64,000 bases of DNA from positions 24,717,001 to 24,781,000 of the forward strand of contig JASXTE010000005.1 in the NCBI GenBank assembly GCA_030280995.1, in the 5' to 3' direction. A model generated the notes under the pieces. That model searched no databases and was not told where the DNA came from. It worked only from the letters and a program-made list of their open reading frames with translations. Below are positions 1 through 10,700 of the stretch, one piece after another (within the stretch, counting starts at the first letter, position 1; the number at the start of each line of letters is the position of its first letter). This DNA is from Hemileia vastatrix. Lineage: Eukaryota > Basidiomycota > Pucciniomycetes > Pucciniales > Zaghouaniaceae. Position numbers and translations under genes: made by a program.

Positions 1-444
1 CAGAAGTATGATAGAGAGAGAAAAATAATTTTCCAGAAGGAGTATTTTCAAATAATAAATTTGTTCTTAAAAGAAGGCGTAAAAAAGATGTATTTACAGA
101 GTATTTCAGAAATACATAAATTAATTTAATATTTACTGTAGAAGTCAATTCTAAATAATAGATTTGAATTTTTTGTATATATTTTATTTTATTTGAATTT
201 TATTTTAATTTAAAATCTATTTTTTAACATAAAATTTTATTTCTTCTAACCTGTCAATGAGCACGGTGTTAGAGAAAAATATAAGGGACATTTTATATTT
301 AATTTTACCATTCTTTAATTAGTTAATTTATTAAAAGTAATTTTAATGCAACTAATTTTATTAAATAATTAAAATAATAAGGTGTGCCTTCATCCAGTAA
401 ATAACAAATTATTTTACTGGGTAAGTCTAGTAGCCTGGCTGACA
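1..444 (-). repeat. Element A 3' LTR, truncated by the window edge
   Basis: It matches the distal part of the right LTR (about 7676-8154) with scattered substitutions. On the minus strand the LTR starts TGTCAGCCAGGCT, the lineage terminus, ending here at 444. Only the U3-side part is inside the window. Confidence 0.9.
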
Positions 445-1749
445 CTCCCTCACTCTAAAAAAACAATTAAAAAAATGCCTGGATTTTTTCTTTTTATATT
501 TCTTTAGTAGAGTCGAAAGATTAGATATTTCCTTCCGAGGTATCCAAGAATCATATTCAGAAGATTGATTCTTGAATCTCAATAAGTATTCTGTACCTTT
601 TTCAGCAGTAACAATTCTGTCATTTAGAATCTTATCAATTTCTGCTGTCTCAGTGACTTCATTAGGGGTCTTTTTTGGTCTTCCCCTCCTTTTAGGAAAT
701 AAATCACTATTGGATTTATAAGGTTTCACAAGAGATATTGGAAAAACAGGATGTTTTCTGTCATATGGAGAATACAAGATAACTTCAACTGCATTATCAC
801 CAACCATTCTTCTTACAACAAATGGACCAACAAATGGGTCTTTAAATTTTTTATTACCTTGTAAATTGAAGTCGACTGTAGAAATCAACACCTCATCACC
901 CTTTTTAAAAGTGTATTATTTATGGGATTTGTCCCATCTCTTTTTCTCATATTCAAATGATTTTTCAATACATTTTTGAGCATGACTTCTGCAAAGTTGT
1001 TGTATTTGAAGAAAAGATTTTACACCAGGATGTAAATCCAATTTAGGTATTTTATTATTGAGAATTCGGGAAGGAGTATTTGGAACATATCCTAGCCTGA
1101 GCTTAAAAGGCCTTCTTTGAGTAACAGAATGAACAGTGCTATTATAAGCAAATTCCAACCCAGGCAGTAAGGTAACCCAATCATGAGTGAATCTTTCATA
1201 GTCTTTTTACTCAAGGCCAAAGGCACAGTACCTTCTTATCATGTCCTCTAGAGACTGAATCATTCTTTCAGCTAATCCATCAGTCTGAGGGTGATTGGCA
1301 GTAGATAGTTTTAGATCACAACCACAAACATCCATCAGAGACATCCAAAATTCAGAAGTAAATTTAAGGTCTCTGTCAGAGATTATGGCTTTAGCAGAAC
1401 CAGAAGTATTAAACATATGAGACCACCATAAGAAAGCTAATCCCTTAGCAGAAACATCCTTGTGAGTAGGGATAAATTTACACATTTTATTGAATCTGTC
1501 CACAATAACCCAACAAGAGTTATAACTGTCTTTCCCAGAAATAGGTAATCCTGTTACAAAATACATGTTTATTATCTTCCATGGTGCATCAGGAGGTTCA
1601 ATATGTTGCATTAATCCAGCTCTCTTACCAGTCAATCTTTTTGATTTTTGGAAAGAATCACAAGATTCAACATATAATTTGGTGTCGTCAGACATATTAA
1701 CCCACCAAGCAGTGTTTTTAATTCTGATCATTGTTTTTTTCAAGATCAA
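427..1749 (-). pseudogene. Element A integrase and chromodomain, broken
   Basis: C-terminal part of the A polyprotein. In 1749-1207 the zinc-binding CDSFQKSK keeps only the first cysteine of the usual CDSCQKSK pair. The catalytic core follows: D in NMYFVTG is replaced by Y, then SDRDLKFTS and HPQTDGLAERMIQ with the final glutamate. 1158-916 carries the post-core region, and 891-427 the GPFVV/HPVFPISL linker and a chromodomain with EYLLRFK and SWIP. Shifts or stops separate the three parts. The loss of the first catalytic Asp suggests the integrase is dead. The chromodomain frame has lost its stop and reads through the polypurine tract into the LTR. Confidence 0.88.
445..456 (-). other. Polypurine tract of element A
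   Basis: Directly internal to the 3' LTR. On the minus strand it reads AGAGTGAGGGAG immediately before TGTCAGCC. This is the expected position and composition of the plus-strand DNA primer site. Element C has the same tract, and E has a related ggggtaagggag. Confidence 0.75.
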
Positions 1750-3418
1750 AATGTCCAGCTAATATGTCATCATGACAAATTTTCAAGATGATTTCTTTCA
1801 TAGAAGGAGGAATAACAATGACATTACTCAACTTTCTTCTATAATATAGATATCCTTCATCAATTGAAAATTTACCTTTCTCCAAAACCTTCTGGTACTT
1901 TTTTGGAAGGGTTTAAATTAATGCTTGTATTGAAGCGTTTTTTGGATCATTTAATATGATGCATAACTTTTTCAAGTCAGTGCCCTTTTCATATGAATCC
2001 AGAATAAGCTGTAATAGCTGTTCCTCCATATCAACCACATATATCCCATGAATATGAATAATTTCATCCTCAGGATCTCAAGCAGGATTAGAGTCATCAT
2101 TTGGTAAAGGTAACCTTGATAACATATCCAAATTTGAGTGAACAATACCAGCCCTATGAATAATTTTCATACTCCCTCTGTATTACTGAACAGCTAACTG
2201 CAATCTGGACATATGTCTGTTAGGTTTTTTTAAGTTTAAAAGGGATTTAACTGCACTGCAGTCAGTAACAAGTTCAAATTTCTGGTCATCTAGGTAATAA
2301 TGTAGCTTTTCTAGAGCCCACACTACAGCTAAACATTCAAGCTGAGTGGAACCATATTTTGGTTCACTATTTCAGAAGGTTCTTGAAATATAACAAATAA
2401 CTACTTCTGATACTTTATCATTCATCACTTGTTTTTGATTTAGGGCAGCACCAAGACTAATAAAACTGGCATCAGTGTACAAAACAAATGGTTGATTAAA
2501 GTCAGGTAAAGCAAGAATCAGTTCTGACATCAAACAGTGTTTCATAGTGTCAAAAGCTCTCTGTCTTTCACTATTCCAGACAAAAGCAACATCCTTCCTA
2601 GTCAGTTGGGTAAGGGGTAATTCTATGACTTGGTAATTTTTAATATACTGTCTATAGTATCCACACATTCCCAAAAAACTCTGGAGCTCTCTAACCGTGG
2701 TAGGAGCCTTCACCTGTTGTATGGCTGCCACTTTATTTTGGTCAACACATATCTGTAACCCTGAAACAACATGAACCAGCACTTTTTAGAAATGAAAACC
2801 AAATTTACATTTCTTCAAAGCAAGTGTCATATTTATTTCATCCATTTTGTGGAAAACTTTACACAGGTGGTTGAGATGGTCCTCAAATGTTTTTGAGAAT
2901 ATAAATATATCATCAATATAAACCATAAGCCATCCTTCAATTATCTCTTGATGGAATGTGTTATCCATAACTTTTTGAAAAAATGAAGGGGCATTTTTAG
3001 GGCCAAATGGCATCCTAACATACTTATAAATACCCATATGAGTAGCAATTATCAGAAAATTCTCAGAAATCTTCTCAAAAGGTACCTGGTGATATCCCTT
3101 GTTACCATCTAAGCAGCTTATATATTTAGAACTCTGGAAGGTAGCATGTATAGAGTTAATTCTAGGTAAAGGATAGATATCATCAACAGTATAAGTATTT
3201 AATGCTTTATAATCATCACATAACCTGGCTTTATCTTTCTAATAAGAAATAAGGAAAGGTGAGATAACACAATAATTAGGTGTCTCAACTACCTTTTCAA
3301 TAATATTTAGTTTCAAAAGGGTAGAGATATTATACTCAATATCTTTTCTCTTTGTGGGAGAAGCAGGTTAAGTCTTCTTCTTCAAACTAGGTGGTATGTC
3401 AGTTAATGGACAGTATAA
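1750..3418 (-). pseudogene. Element A reverse transcriptase and RNase H, broken
   Basis: 3037-2786 holds the RT palm with MPFGPKNAPSFFQK and the catalytic YIDDI. 2782-2372 holds the RT thumb (QSFLGMCGYYRQYI) and the start of RNase H (LYTDASFISLGAAL). Weaker similarity to the RNase H tail and integrase linker of B and E continues to 1750. 3418-3038 encodes the RT fingers in a frame with several stops. At least three interruptions split what is one continuous frame in elements B and E. Confidence 0.87.
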
Positions 3419-5146
3419 TTAAATTTTCATTTCTTCCTTAACTAATCCTAGCTCATGTGACCCATGAGCAAAGGCCATAGGAAAAGATTTTATCAATTTA
3501 ATGATAGAATCTTTATCCTCACCAGAAAGTTGTTCTCCAAAAAAAACATTGTCAATTTCAGACATAAGAGCATTCATTTCCTTTGTAGTCCTTCCTTTAT
3601 ATTGAATGATAGAATTACATGTGTTCAAATCTGGTTTTAACAATTTTTTGGGGGAGGAAATCTTAAATTTTCACTTCCCATTTATCCCCATTTTTAAGCA
3701 TTGGTTTAAAGGATCTAATTTTATGTCATATTTGGTTAAAATGTCATTTCCTATGATAAACAAACTGCTTAAATTATTATTTTTCATGACAACAAAATCA
3801 CAAATAGCTCTTATAAAACTATGGTTATATTTAAAGAACATTGAGGCTTTGTATTTACCAATGGGGGACAAAACAGAGCTATAACCTCTCCAGTTTTCAG
3901 AAATGATAGGCATTAGTTTTGATTTATTGTCTTGATCCACTGAAGCAAGTGCTTTTTGAGATACTACACTTCCTCCAGCTCCAGAATCCAGAATAAATTC
4001 AATTCTGGCTCCATTGATCAAGACTGGTGCTTTGAGAGGGGCAATAACAATTGAGCTATCCTCAATGTTGCTTATGATCTCAGAATCCTCAACTGTAGAT
4101 AAATCATTATTATCAATATTGATAGTATTTAAATAATGAATATCTTCTTCCAGCATCAAGATTACTTGTTGAGATTCATATGAAATATTTCTGGCACAAT
4201 CAATTGAAGTATCATCCAGTGCTATTGTGTCATCAGGCTGCTCCTCAGTTTTTTCAACAAGATTTATCCACTTCTCACAAACATGGCCTTTCTTCCAAGG
4301 CTTTTTGCACTTGAAGCAAGTGTTTTTTGCATACTTTTTTGGTTCAACAGGTGCAGAAGGTTTACCAACCTTTTCCAGAGGTTTCTGTTGGTAAGTGGAG
4401 GATTTCTCCAAAGGGGTCCTAGGAATGAATCTTCTGGAATTATACTTGTTGTTTAGAAGGATCTCATTGCAAGTATTAATGAAAGAAGAGGGTTCTCTGG
4501 AGAACTCAGTCCTAGCCACTATCAAGTCTCTCAGAGACATTGGTAATTTATAAAGGATCCTTTCCTTCCATAACTCAAACTCCATATTTGGGTCCATTTC
4601 CCTAAAAATTTTTACAAGCTTCATAAAGGTCTCAATAGTTTTATCAGTAGAAGAGCTATATTTAGTTTCCTCATACTGCCTTTGTTGAGCCATCATAGAC
4701 TTGGAGCCACCAAATTGTGCTTTAATCAATTTTTTCCAATCTTCCCATGATTATTCATTCCTATCCAGGAGAACAGGTTCATACCACATTAGGGCTACAT
4801 TGGTAAACAAAATAATTAACTTAGACACAATTCCCTCATCTTGGAGTTTGTAGGAATTTTTTAATTTATCAATTCTGCAAAAGAATTCCTGCCAATCAGA
4901 AGAAGAATCACCATCAAATGTTGGGTACTGGTCAAGTTTTGGCCAATTCTTTTGATTTGAAGGAGCCTTCTTAGTATTATCTTATTTCTGAGTAAGAAGC
5001 ATCTTTAACTTCTCTAATTGTGCAGTAATCTCATTGTTTAATACTTCTGTTGAAGATCCTGGTGCATCATCAATTTTTGATGGAAACTCAGTGGTATCAA
5101 CAGGCATTTCTGAATCTAATTATACTTTAGATGAACTAGCAACAGG
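3419..5146 (-). pseudogene. Element A capsid, zinc knuckle and protease, broken
   Basis: 4729-3671 is a 352-codon open stretch. It contains the back half of capsid (LPMSLRDLIVART), a zinc knuckle CFKCKKPWKKGHVC, and a retropepsin with active-site DSGAGG. 3643-3419 continues toward RT (AFAHGSHELGLVK). 5146-4730 encodes the capsid front (NWPKLDQYP, DWQEFF) but has stops, including one near 4752. The order matches B and E exactly. Confidence 0.86.
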
Positions 5147-5811
5147 TTAACTTGGAGCATCCTGTACCATATGTTCCTTCAAAGAAGTTTCAGAATATCT
5201 TTGATCATTAAACAATGAATTCAATTTTTCTTCAATGGTTTTTAGCCTGGTTTTCACTCTTGGAAGACTAGATAAACTCTCATTGATTGATGCAAAAGAT
5301 AACTGGGTTTTTTTAAAAGATGAATAATTATTACTCAATCTTTTCAGGTTCATCTTATCTACCTCTAGCTCCAGGAAACAGGCAGATACAGTATCTTGCA
5401 GTTTAAAAAAATCATTTTTGAAATTTTTCCATAAAGCAACTTTCTTTTCATGGGTTGCTTTGTAATGAAACAAATCATCAGAAACTCTCTTCAACTCACT
5501 CCTCAATGCTTGATAACCCTGTTCAGTTAAAAAACTATCATAATTTTGAGTCATTTGCATGTTGTTCATTATATGATTTTTTTTATCAATTATATCCTCA
5601 AATATTCATCACTAATTTTAGCTACATCTGGAGTGTTTCTCAATAAGGAAACAGAGTAACTTTCCAGATTCTCATAGAACTCAGGCTCAAGTGTTTCATC
5701 AATAATATCCATATCAGGATTTATCATTGAAGTAGAAATTAGAACTAAAGTATTAGATACATTTGAAATTTGAGCAATTTTTCTACTGTTCACAGCCTCT
5801 ACAGGTCTCAC
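5147..5811 (-). pseudogene. Element A gag N-terminal coiled-coil region, broken
   Basis: Two open pieces, 5811-5590 and 5569-5147, lie between ORF1 and capsid. They are rich in charged residues and leucine, with heptad-like spacing (LKTIEEKLNSL). They sit where elements B and E carry a long coiled coil. The sequence is poorly conserved, so assignment rests on position and composition. Confidence 0.6.
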
Positions 5812-5890
5812 AGTCTCATCTCCTCTTCCAGAATTACCTGAAGGAACTGAATCAGTTAAAGGAAATGGTACTTGAGAATCAATAGAGGGC

Positions 5891-6512
5891 TTACCATGGC
5901 TTGGGCAAGACTTGGATGTGGTTTTTCTTTCTCCTTCTTCCTCCTTGATAGGGATGAGGAGGTGTTGAATTAAACTGCTTTGTTCTTGAAGGACCTGCCT
6001 GAAGTGCTTGTTGCTGTTGCTGTTGGGACAGATAATACCACTGGGTGTTCAGCCAATCTCACTGCCACTTTGAGACTTCCACTTTTTCTTGTTTCTGGGG
6101 GGCCAGTTTTGAAAGGGCTTTTGGAGAAGGAGGTTTCTTCTTCTCATGAAGAAAAGACTCTGTGTTTCTTACCTTGTCTTCTAGACAGTCTATTCTTGAA
6201 CTCAGATTGAGGTTTTCTGTCCTCAACTCCTTGATGTGAGTAGAGAGATTTTTTACCTGCTGGTTTAAGGGCATCTTTTTTATCTTGAAGCCTTTGGGAA
6301 GCCCTTCTGGGGGGCTTTTTGAAGGTTTTTGTTCCTGGGCATTTTTCTCTACCAGAATCTCCACTCCCTCCATTTCCACATCCTGATTGGTTCAATGATT
6401 TATTAATTTTAGCTAATTTTGTAGTTAAAGGAGAACTCACAGAGGTAGCCTCATCATAATCAATCAGATCCAATTCATCTTCACATGCAGCAGAAAAACC
6501 TTGGTCAGTCAT
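5891..6512 (-). pseudogene. Element A ORF1: small coiled-coil protein of unknown function, broken
   Basis: The frame starting at ATG 6379 (MEMEGVEIL) runs toward TGG-TAA at 5893-5891, exactly in frame, but a nonsense codon interrupts it near 6059, just after the conserved VSKWQ. Shared features with B, C and E are the IKKMPLNQQV segment, a leucine-rich coil, a KW motif near the end, and a stop overlapping GTAAGC. An upstream ATG at 6512 opens a different frame, +1 offset, with an acidic N-terminus (EDELDLIDYDEA). No match to a known domain is recognised. Confidence 0.7.
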
Positions 6513-7310
6513 TGTTTTGAATCTAACCTGAAGTGAGGGAAAGAAAAAATAAGATGAATCAGTTTTATTTTTGCTCTTTAAAAGAAAAATAAAAAAGAAA
6601 TAAAATTCTTCAGGAAAAAAATCAACTGAAAATAATAATCAATTATTTATTATTTAAAAATAATCTTATAACCAGGATTTACAAGAAATCAAATGAAGAA
6701 ATAAAAACCAATTTTAATTTAACAAATTAATTTATGATAATTATCAGGATTTAAATCAACTGAAGGATATTTAGTTACCAGGACTCAATGTCAACTGAAA
6801 TAATTTAATATAGTTTTATTTTTAATTAATTATTAAAATTATTATTTTCAGGACAATTTTTCAACTGGAACAAAAAAAATATGTTAATTTATCAGGACAA
6901 AGTCAACTGAAAACTACAACTAATTTAAAAAATAAAAATTTATTACTTTTAAGACTAATAACACAATTGACCTATCTTTGTAAACTAGGAAAAGAAATAA
7001 ATAAAAATAAATTTCAATTTACCAGACACCTCCCCCTGTAAAATCAGCAAATTAATTCCACTTACATAGTTCTGAGTAAAAGGAAATAAATAGAGAATGA
7101 GGAGTGTAAGGTGACCCACAAATAGTAATCAATAATTACCACAAAATATATAACTATTAGTTAGTTTATAAGCCTAAATTTTGGAGTTTGGTTCGATTCT
7201 CTTTTGCAGCAAAAAATAAGTCACATGATATATGAGGTTTGTCGTTTTCATCGCCCACTCGTTCTTATAGGTACCTTGATGGCAATGGTCCCACAGTCTC
7301 TGGTCCTCAA
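6513..7310 (-). other. Element A 5' leader with six serial hairpins
   Basis: Untranslated region between the 5' LTR and ORF1. Six short stem-loops lie at 6609-6630, 6673-6695, 6744-6763, 6779-6797, 6846-6870 and 6892-6910. On the plus strand each reads outer-stem, GA(C/TTT), loop, complement, AA bulge, outer-stem complement; the clearest is TCAG-GAC-AAA-GTC-AA-CTGA. In the element RNA the bulge is UU on the 5' arm. The inner stem varies with compensation (GAC/GTC, GATTT/AAATC). No ORF is supported here. Confidence 0.7.
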
Positions 7311-8154
7311 GATAACAATGTGCCATTGATGATTCAGAAAGATTCCCAACTTTAAAGGGGTCTTTTAGGTCTAGAAGGTTTTACAGGGAGGTCCAATGGC
7401 GATAACAACAGATTTTAAGGGATTCAAACTTAGGTACTTATTTTCCTATCCTTAAGATTATTTACTCAATAATAAGAGGTAATGAGTTGAATTATTATTA
7501 TAATTAATGGATTAGAATTAGGTTTAATGTAAAAACTAAAGCAGTAACAGTTAGTAATAAAGGGATTTGTAAATAGTTGTAATAAAGTTAGTAAGTAATG
7601 AATGAATAAAAAACAACCAAAACAGAGGCCTTATATAGGCAAAGGAGGGACAAATCACGGCAATGAAATTCTAAATACAGTAGTATGAGAGAGAGAGAAA
7701 AAGAATATTCCAGAAGGAGTATTTTAAAATAATAAAGTTGTTCTTAGAAGAAGGCGTCAAAAAGATGTATTTACAGAGTATGTCAGAAATACATCAATTT
7801 ATTTTAATATTTACTGTAGATTTCAATTCTAAATAAGAAATTTGACTTTTTTGTATATATTTATTTTATTTGAATATTAAAATTTTATTTTAATTTAAAA
7901 TCTATTTTTTAATATAAATCTTTATTTCTTCCAACCTGTCAAATGAGCACAGTGTTAAAGAATAAAAATATAAGGGATAATTTTATATTGAATTTTAATT
8001 ATTCATTTAATTTTATCATTCTGTAATTAGTAAATTTATTATAAGTAATTTCAATGTAACTAATTTATAATTTAATAATTAAAATAATAAGGCGTGGCTT
8101 CATCCAGTAAATAATTATTTATTTCACTGGCTAAGTCTAGCAGCCTGGCTAACA
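7311..8154 (-). repeat. Element A 5' LTR
   Basis: The right end at 8154 is the lineage terminus (minus strand TGTTAGCCAGGCTG). The left limit near 7311 is an estimate: to its left, on the minus strand, lies TTGAGGACCAGAG, which resembles the bases following the 5' LTR in B, C and E (ATTGGGGACC, ATTGAGGGCC, ATTGGGGGTC). A TATATAAG box on the minus strand at 7637-7630 is the likely core promoter. Confidence 0.75.
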
Positions 8155-8846
8155 TCCTTTATGTCAATCCAGACCCTTAAATGCAGCTAACATCATCAAA
8201 ACTTTGGACTCCTGATTAATGATAAAGATAATGTTAGAGTAATTTCAGTGATTTTTTTTATTGATGTTACAGAGCCACTAAATATTAAATACCGCAGAAC
8301 AACACAAATAACTGAATAAGAAAGCTCTCAAACCATCTAGATTGATGAAGAAGAATCAAGTGAAGAAGATATTTTAAGTATAGAGCCTTGTGAGTTCATA
8401 TATTTCTGATAAAATGTAAGGTCATAGTGATTAAAAAACATAATTTATTAGCTAGGAAAAAATCACTAGTTATATTAGATTCTAGTATGGGAAGAAAAAA
8501 ATCATCAAAAAGAAGATTTAGTCAAATTTCTGAAGCAGTTTCAGTTGAAGAAAGGAAAAAAATAAATAAAAATTATGAAATGAAGAATATGTAGAATCTT
8601 TTTGGGTACAGAGCAAAAAGTATAGGGAATTAAAACAAGAAAAAAACATATAAAGGTATCACACTTTTCAGCTCATAACACAGATCACAATTCCATATGC
8701 ATAGCACAGAAAAAAAATCTACAAATCCACTACATTTCCCTTTGTGTGCTTTGATTTGACCGTTCTAGCAAACATTCTTTCTGAACCTTAAAATCTAAAT
8801 TATTCAATCATATGCTTATACTTTTCAATCTTAAGAAAATGGGTGG
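8155..8846 (+). other. Remnant of the 3' internal end of a D-type element
   Basis: No intact ORF. The last 40 bases (about 8807-8846, ending AAGAAAATGGGTGG) match 15681-15720, which also ends at a D LTR. Weaker similarity extends upstream. So the LTR at 8847 is the 3' LTR of an upstream D-type copy as well as the 5' LTR of D. The rest (8155-8660) is AT-rich and unassigned. Confidence 0.65.
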
Positions 8847-10632
8847 TGTCAGCCAGGATGTCTCAGGAGCCCTGTGAAATGTATAATACTTTATTGAAGA
8901 AAATAAAGTGATGTATTTTATGTAGTTAAAAGAATATCTTATTACATAATAAAATTATATAAACATTTTATTAAAAATAAGTAAAATAAGTATTATATTA
9001 ATTTTATTATTAAATAAATTATTTATACACTTATATCAAAAATAATATATTTTATATTCTATAAATCATGGCACATTTTTATATATTTAATATTGATAAA
9101 TTAATGATTAATTAATCTTAAAATTACAATTGTAAAATTGAATTATAATGTAATTCAAATTTAATTTATTAAATTCATATATTAAGTAAAGTTCCTCATA
9201 TGTTATAATTCATAAATATTGGGCACTTTTTAACCCTTAGTTGTGTCAGAAAATTTATTAAATAAGTTAAAAAACTTACTTAATAAATTAAATTAAGATA
9301 ATTATTTTTAATAAGTAATTCATTAAATTAATTACTTGTTTTCACTTAAATTAGTTATTACTTAAATGAAATAGTGAAAAAAATTCACTATTTTCAGTTT
9401 TGGATTAAATTGATTACATAATGTTTGCCTCAAAATGAAGTAATTGTATTGATTCAATTAAAACTATTTTAAGACTAATTGTAATAATTATTTTGGATAA
9501 ATTAGTCACAGTTTCCATTTTTAAAAATTTATTTAGTTACTCACTATTTTATTTAACTGGGTTGGGAATTTAGTAAGGTAAAATTAGTTCTTATTTGAGG
9601 ATTTAATTCTTTATTTCATATTTTTCTCTCAATATCCAGGCTTCACTATTATTCTTTTATTTTTTTTTTCATTATATTATAATTTTGTATTTACAAATCT
9701 TTAGCCCTTCAGAGGACTCTTTGCCTATAAAAGGGCCTAGGGTAATCCCCTTCAGATCCATCACTTACAATACTAACTTTATTTTTAAATATTATCTATT
9801 TTATTGTTTTGGTGCGTCTGTCCCCTTAAACATTTAATAAATCTTCAAAGGTTTCTTAAGAATGTTTTAATTATTAGTGATTTATATTTACACAGAGAGA
9901 AATAAAAAAAAGACTTACTATTATAATACCCTTACACATCATCATTAGTCCTATTAGTTCATTTATATTATTGTTACCCCACTTTTAAAATCTTTTTAAT
10001 TTCCCCCTCTTTTATCCTTATATCTTTTCCTTCTTCTCCTTCTTCTTCCTCTTCCTCTCTATTCCTTCTCCTTCTAGACAAATTAGCGGATAGGTGGCAT
10101 ATTAGTGCTATGGTTGATGGTTTATTCTAAATGTGGGTTATTGTGTATCTGAGGATAATTAAAGGTATGTGAGTAGGAACAGAATTAAGGTTAAAGGATC
10201 TGTAGGCTACATTGGAGGGTCATTGATAAGGTAATGATGGTTTCTTAGAGAGGTCAACGCAAGCTGGAGTTATCTATATAACTGGTTGGATTGGTTTGAC
10301 ATTCCTTAGAGTTAAATTCTAATATTGTTTTGATAGTAGCTGATATTAAAAAAACTATAATTGTTTCCTATCTTTCTTAACAATACCTTTTACTCAATCA
10401 AAATCTCCTAAAATCTTTCTTTGATTGTTAAGTTCCAACCCTTTGTGAGATCAGCCTAAATAATTAATGTCCCTTTAAATTTACATTAGTATTAATTTCA
10501 AACCTATCTCAAATAAGTATTAATTCTCTTCAAAATATCTTTGAAAAACTTACTTGAAGTAGTCTTCAATTACTTACCAATCTCACTTACTCAGGAACAT
10601 ACTTGACCTTGAGTGTAGTCTGTCTGGTGACA
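8847..10632 (+). repeat. Element D full-length LTR
   Basis: Begins TGTCAGCCAGGATG after a purine-rich tract and ends CTGGTGACA. The distal part from about 10098 to 10632 recurs at 15721-16258 with many substitutions. It contains a TATA box and a pyrimidine-rich stretch at about 10000-10076. Confidence 0.85.
9726..9733 (+). promoter_or_regulatory. TATA box in the element D LTR
   Basis: TATAAAAG followed by GGCC, in the middle of the LTR where the U3/R promoter is expected. The matching part of the 3' LTR is deleted. Confidence 0.55.
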
Positions 10633-10700
10633 ATATAACTTAATTCTCTGTAGCTCTCAATTTTTTTGCACTAATATGTATTATCAGGTGCTAAGTCTAA

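Larger units (their letters stand above)
1..8154 (-). mobile_element. Element A: Ty3/gypsy chromodomain LTR retrotransposon, decayed
   Basis: A gypsy-class element read on the minus strand: 5' LTR on the right, structured leader, ORF1, gag-protease, RT-RNase H, integrase, chromodomain, then the 3' LTR on the left, which the window edge truncates. The sequence near 1-120 recurs near 7676-7800, and both LTRs end in the same AGCCTGGCT-type terminus, which pairs them. The reading frames are split by many stops and shifts, so it is not autonomous. It is the same lineage as elements B, C and E. The left target-site duplication lies outside the window; the five bases after the right LTR are tcctt. 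Confidence 0.93.

Noticed and set aside
1565..1762. Short plus-strand frames across elements A and C
   Set aside because: They are antisense shadows of integrase, RT and gag sequences with no features of their own.
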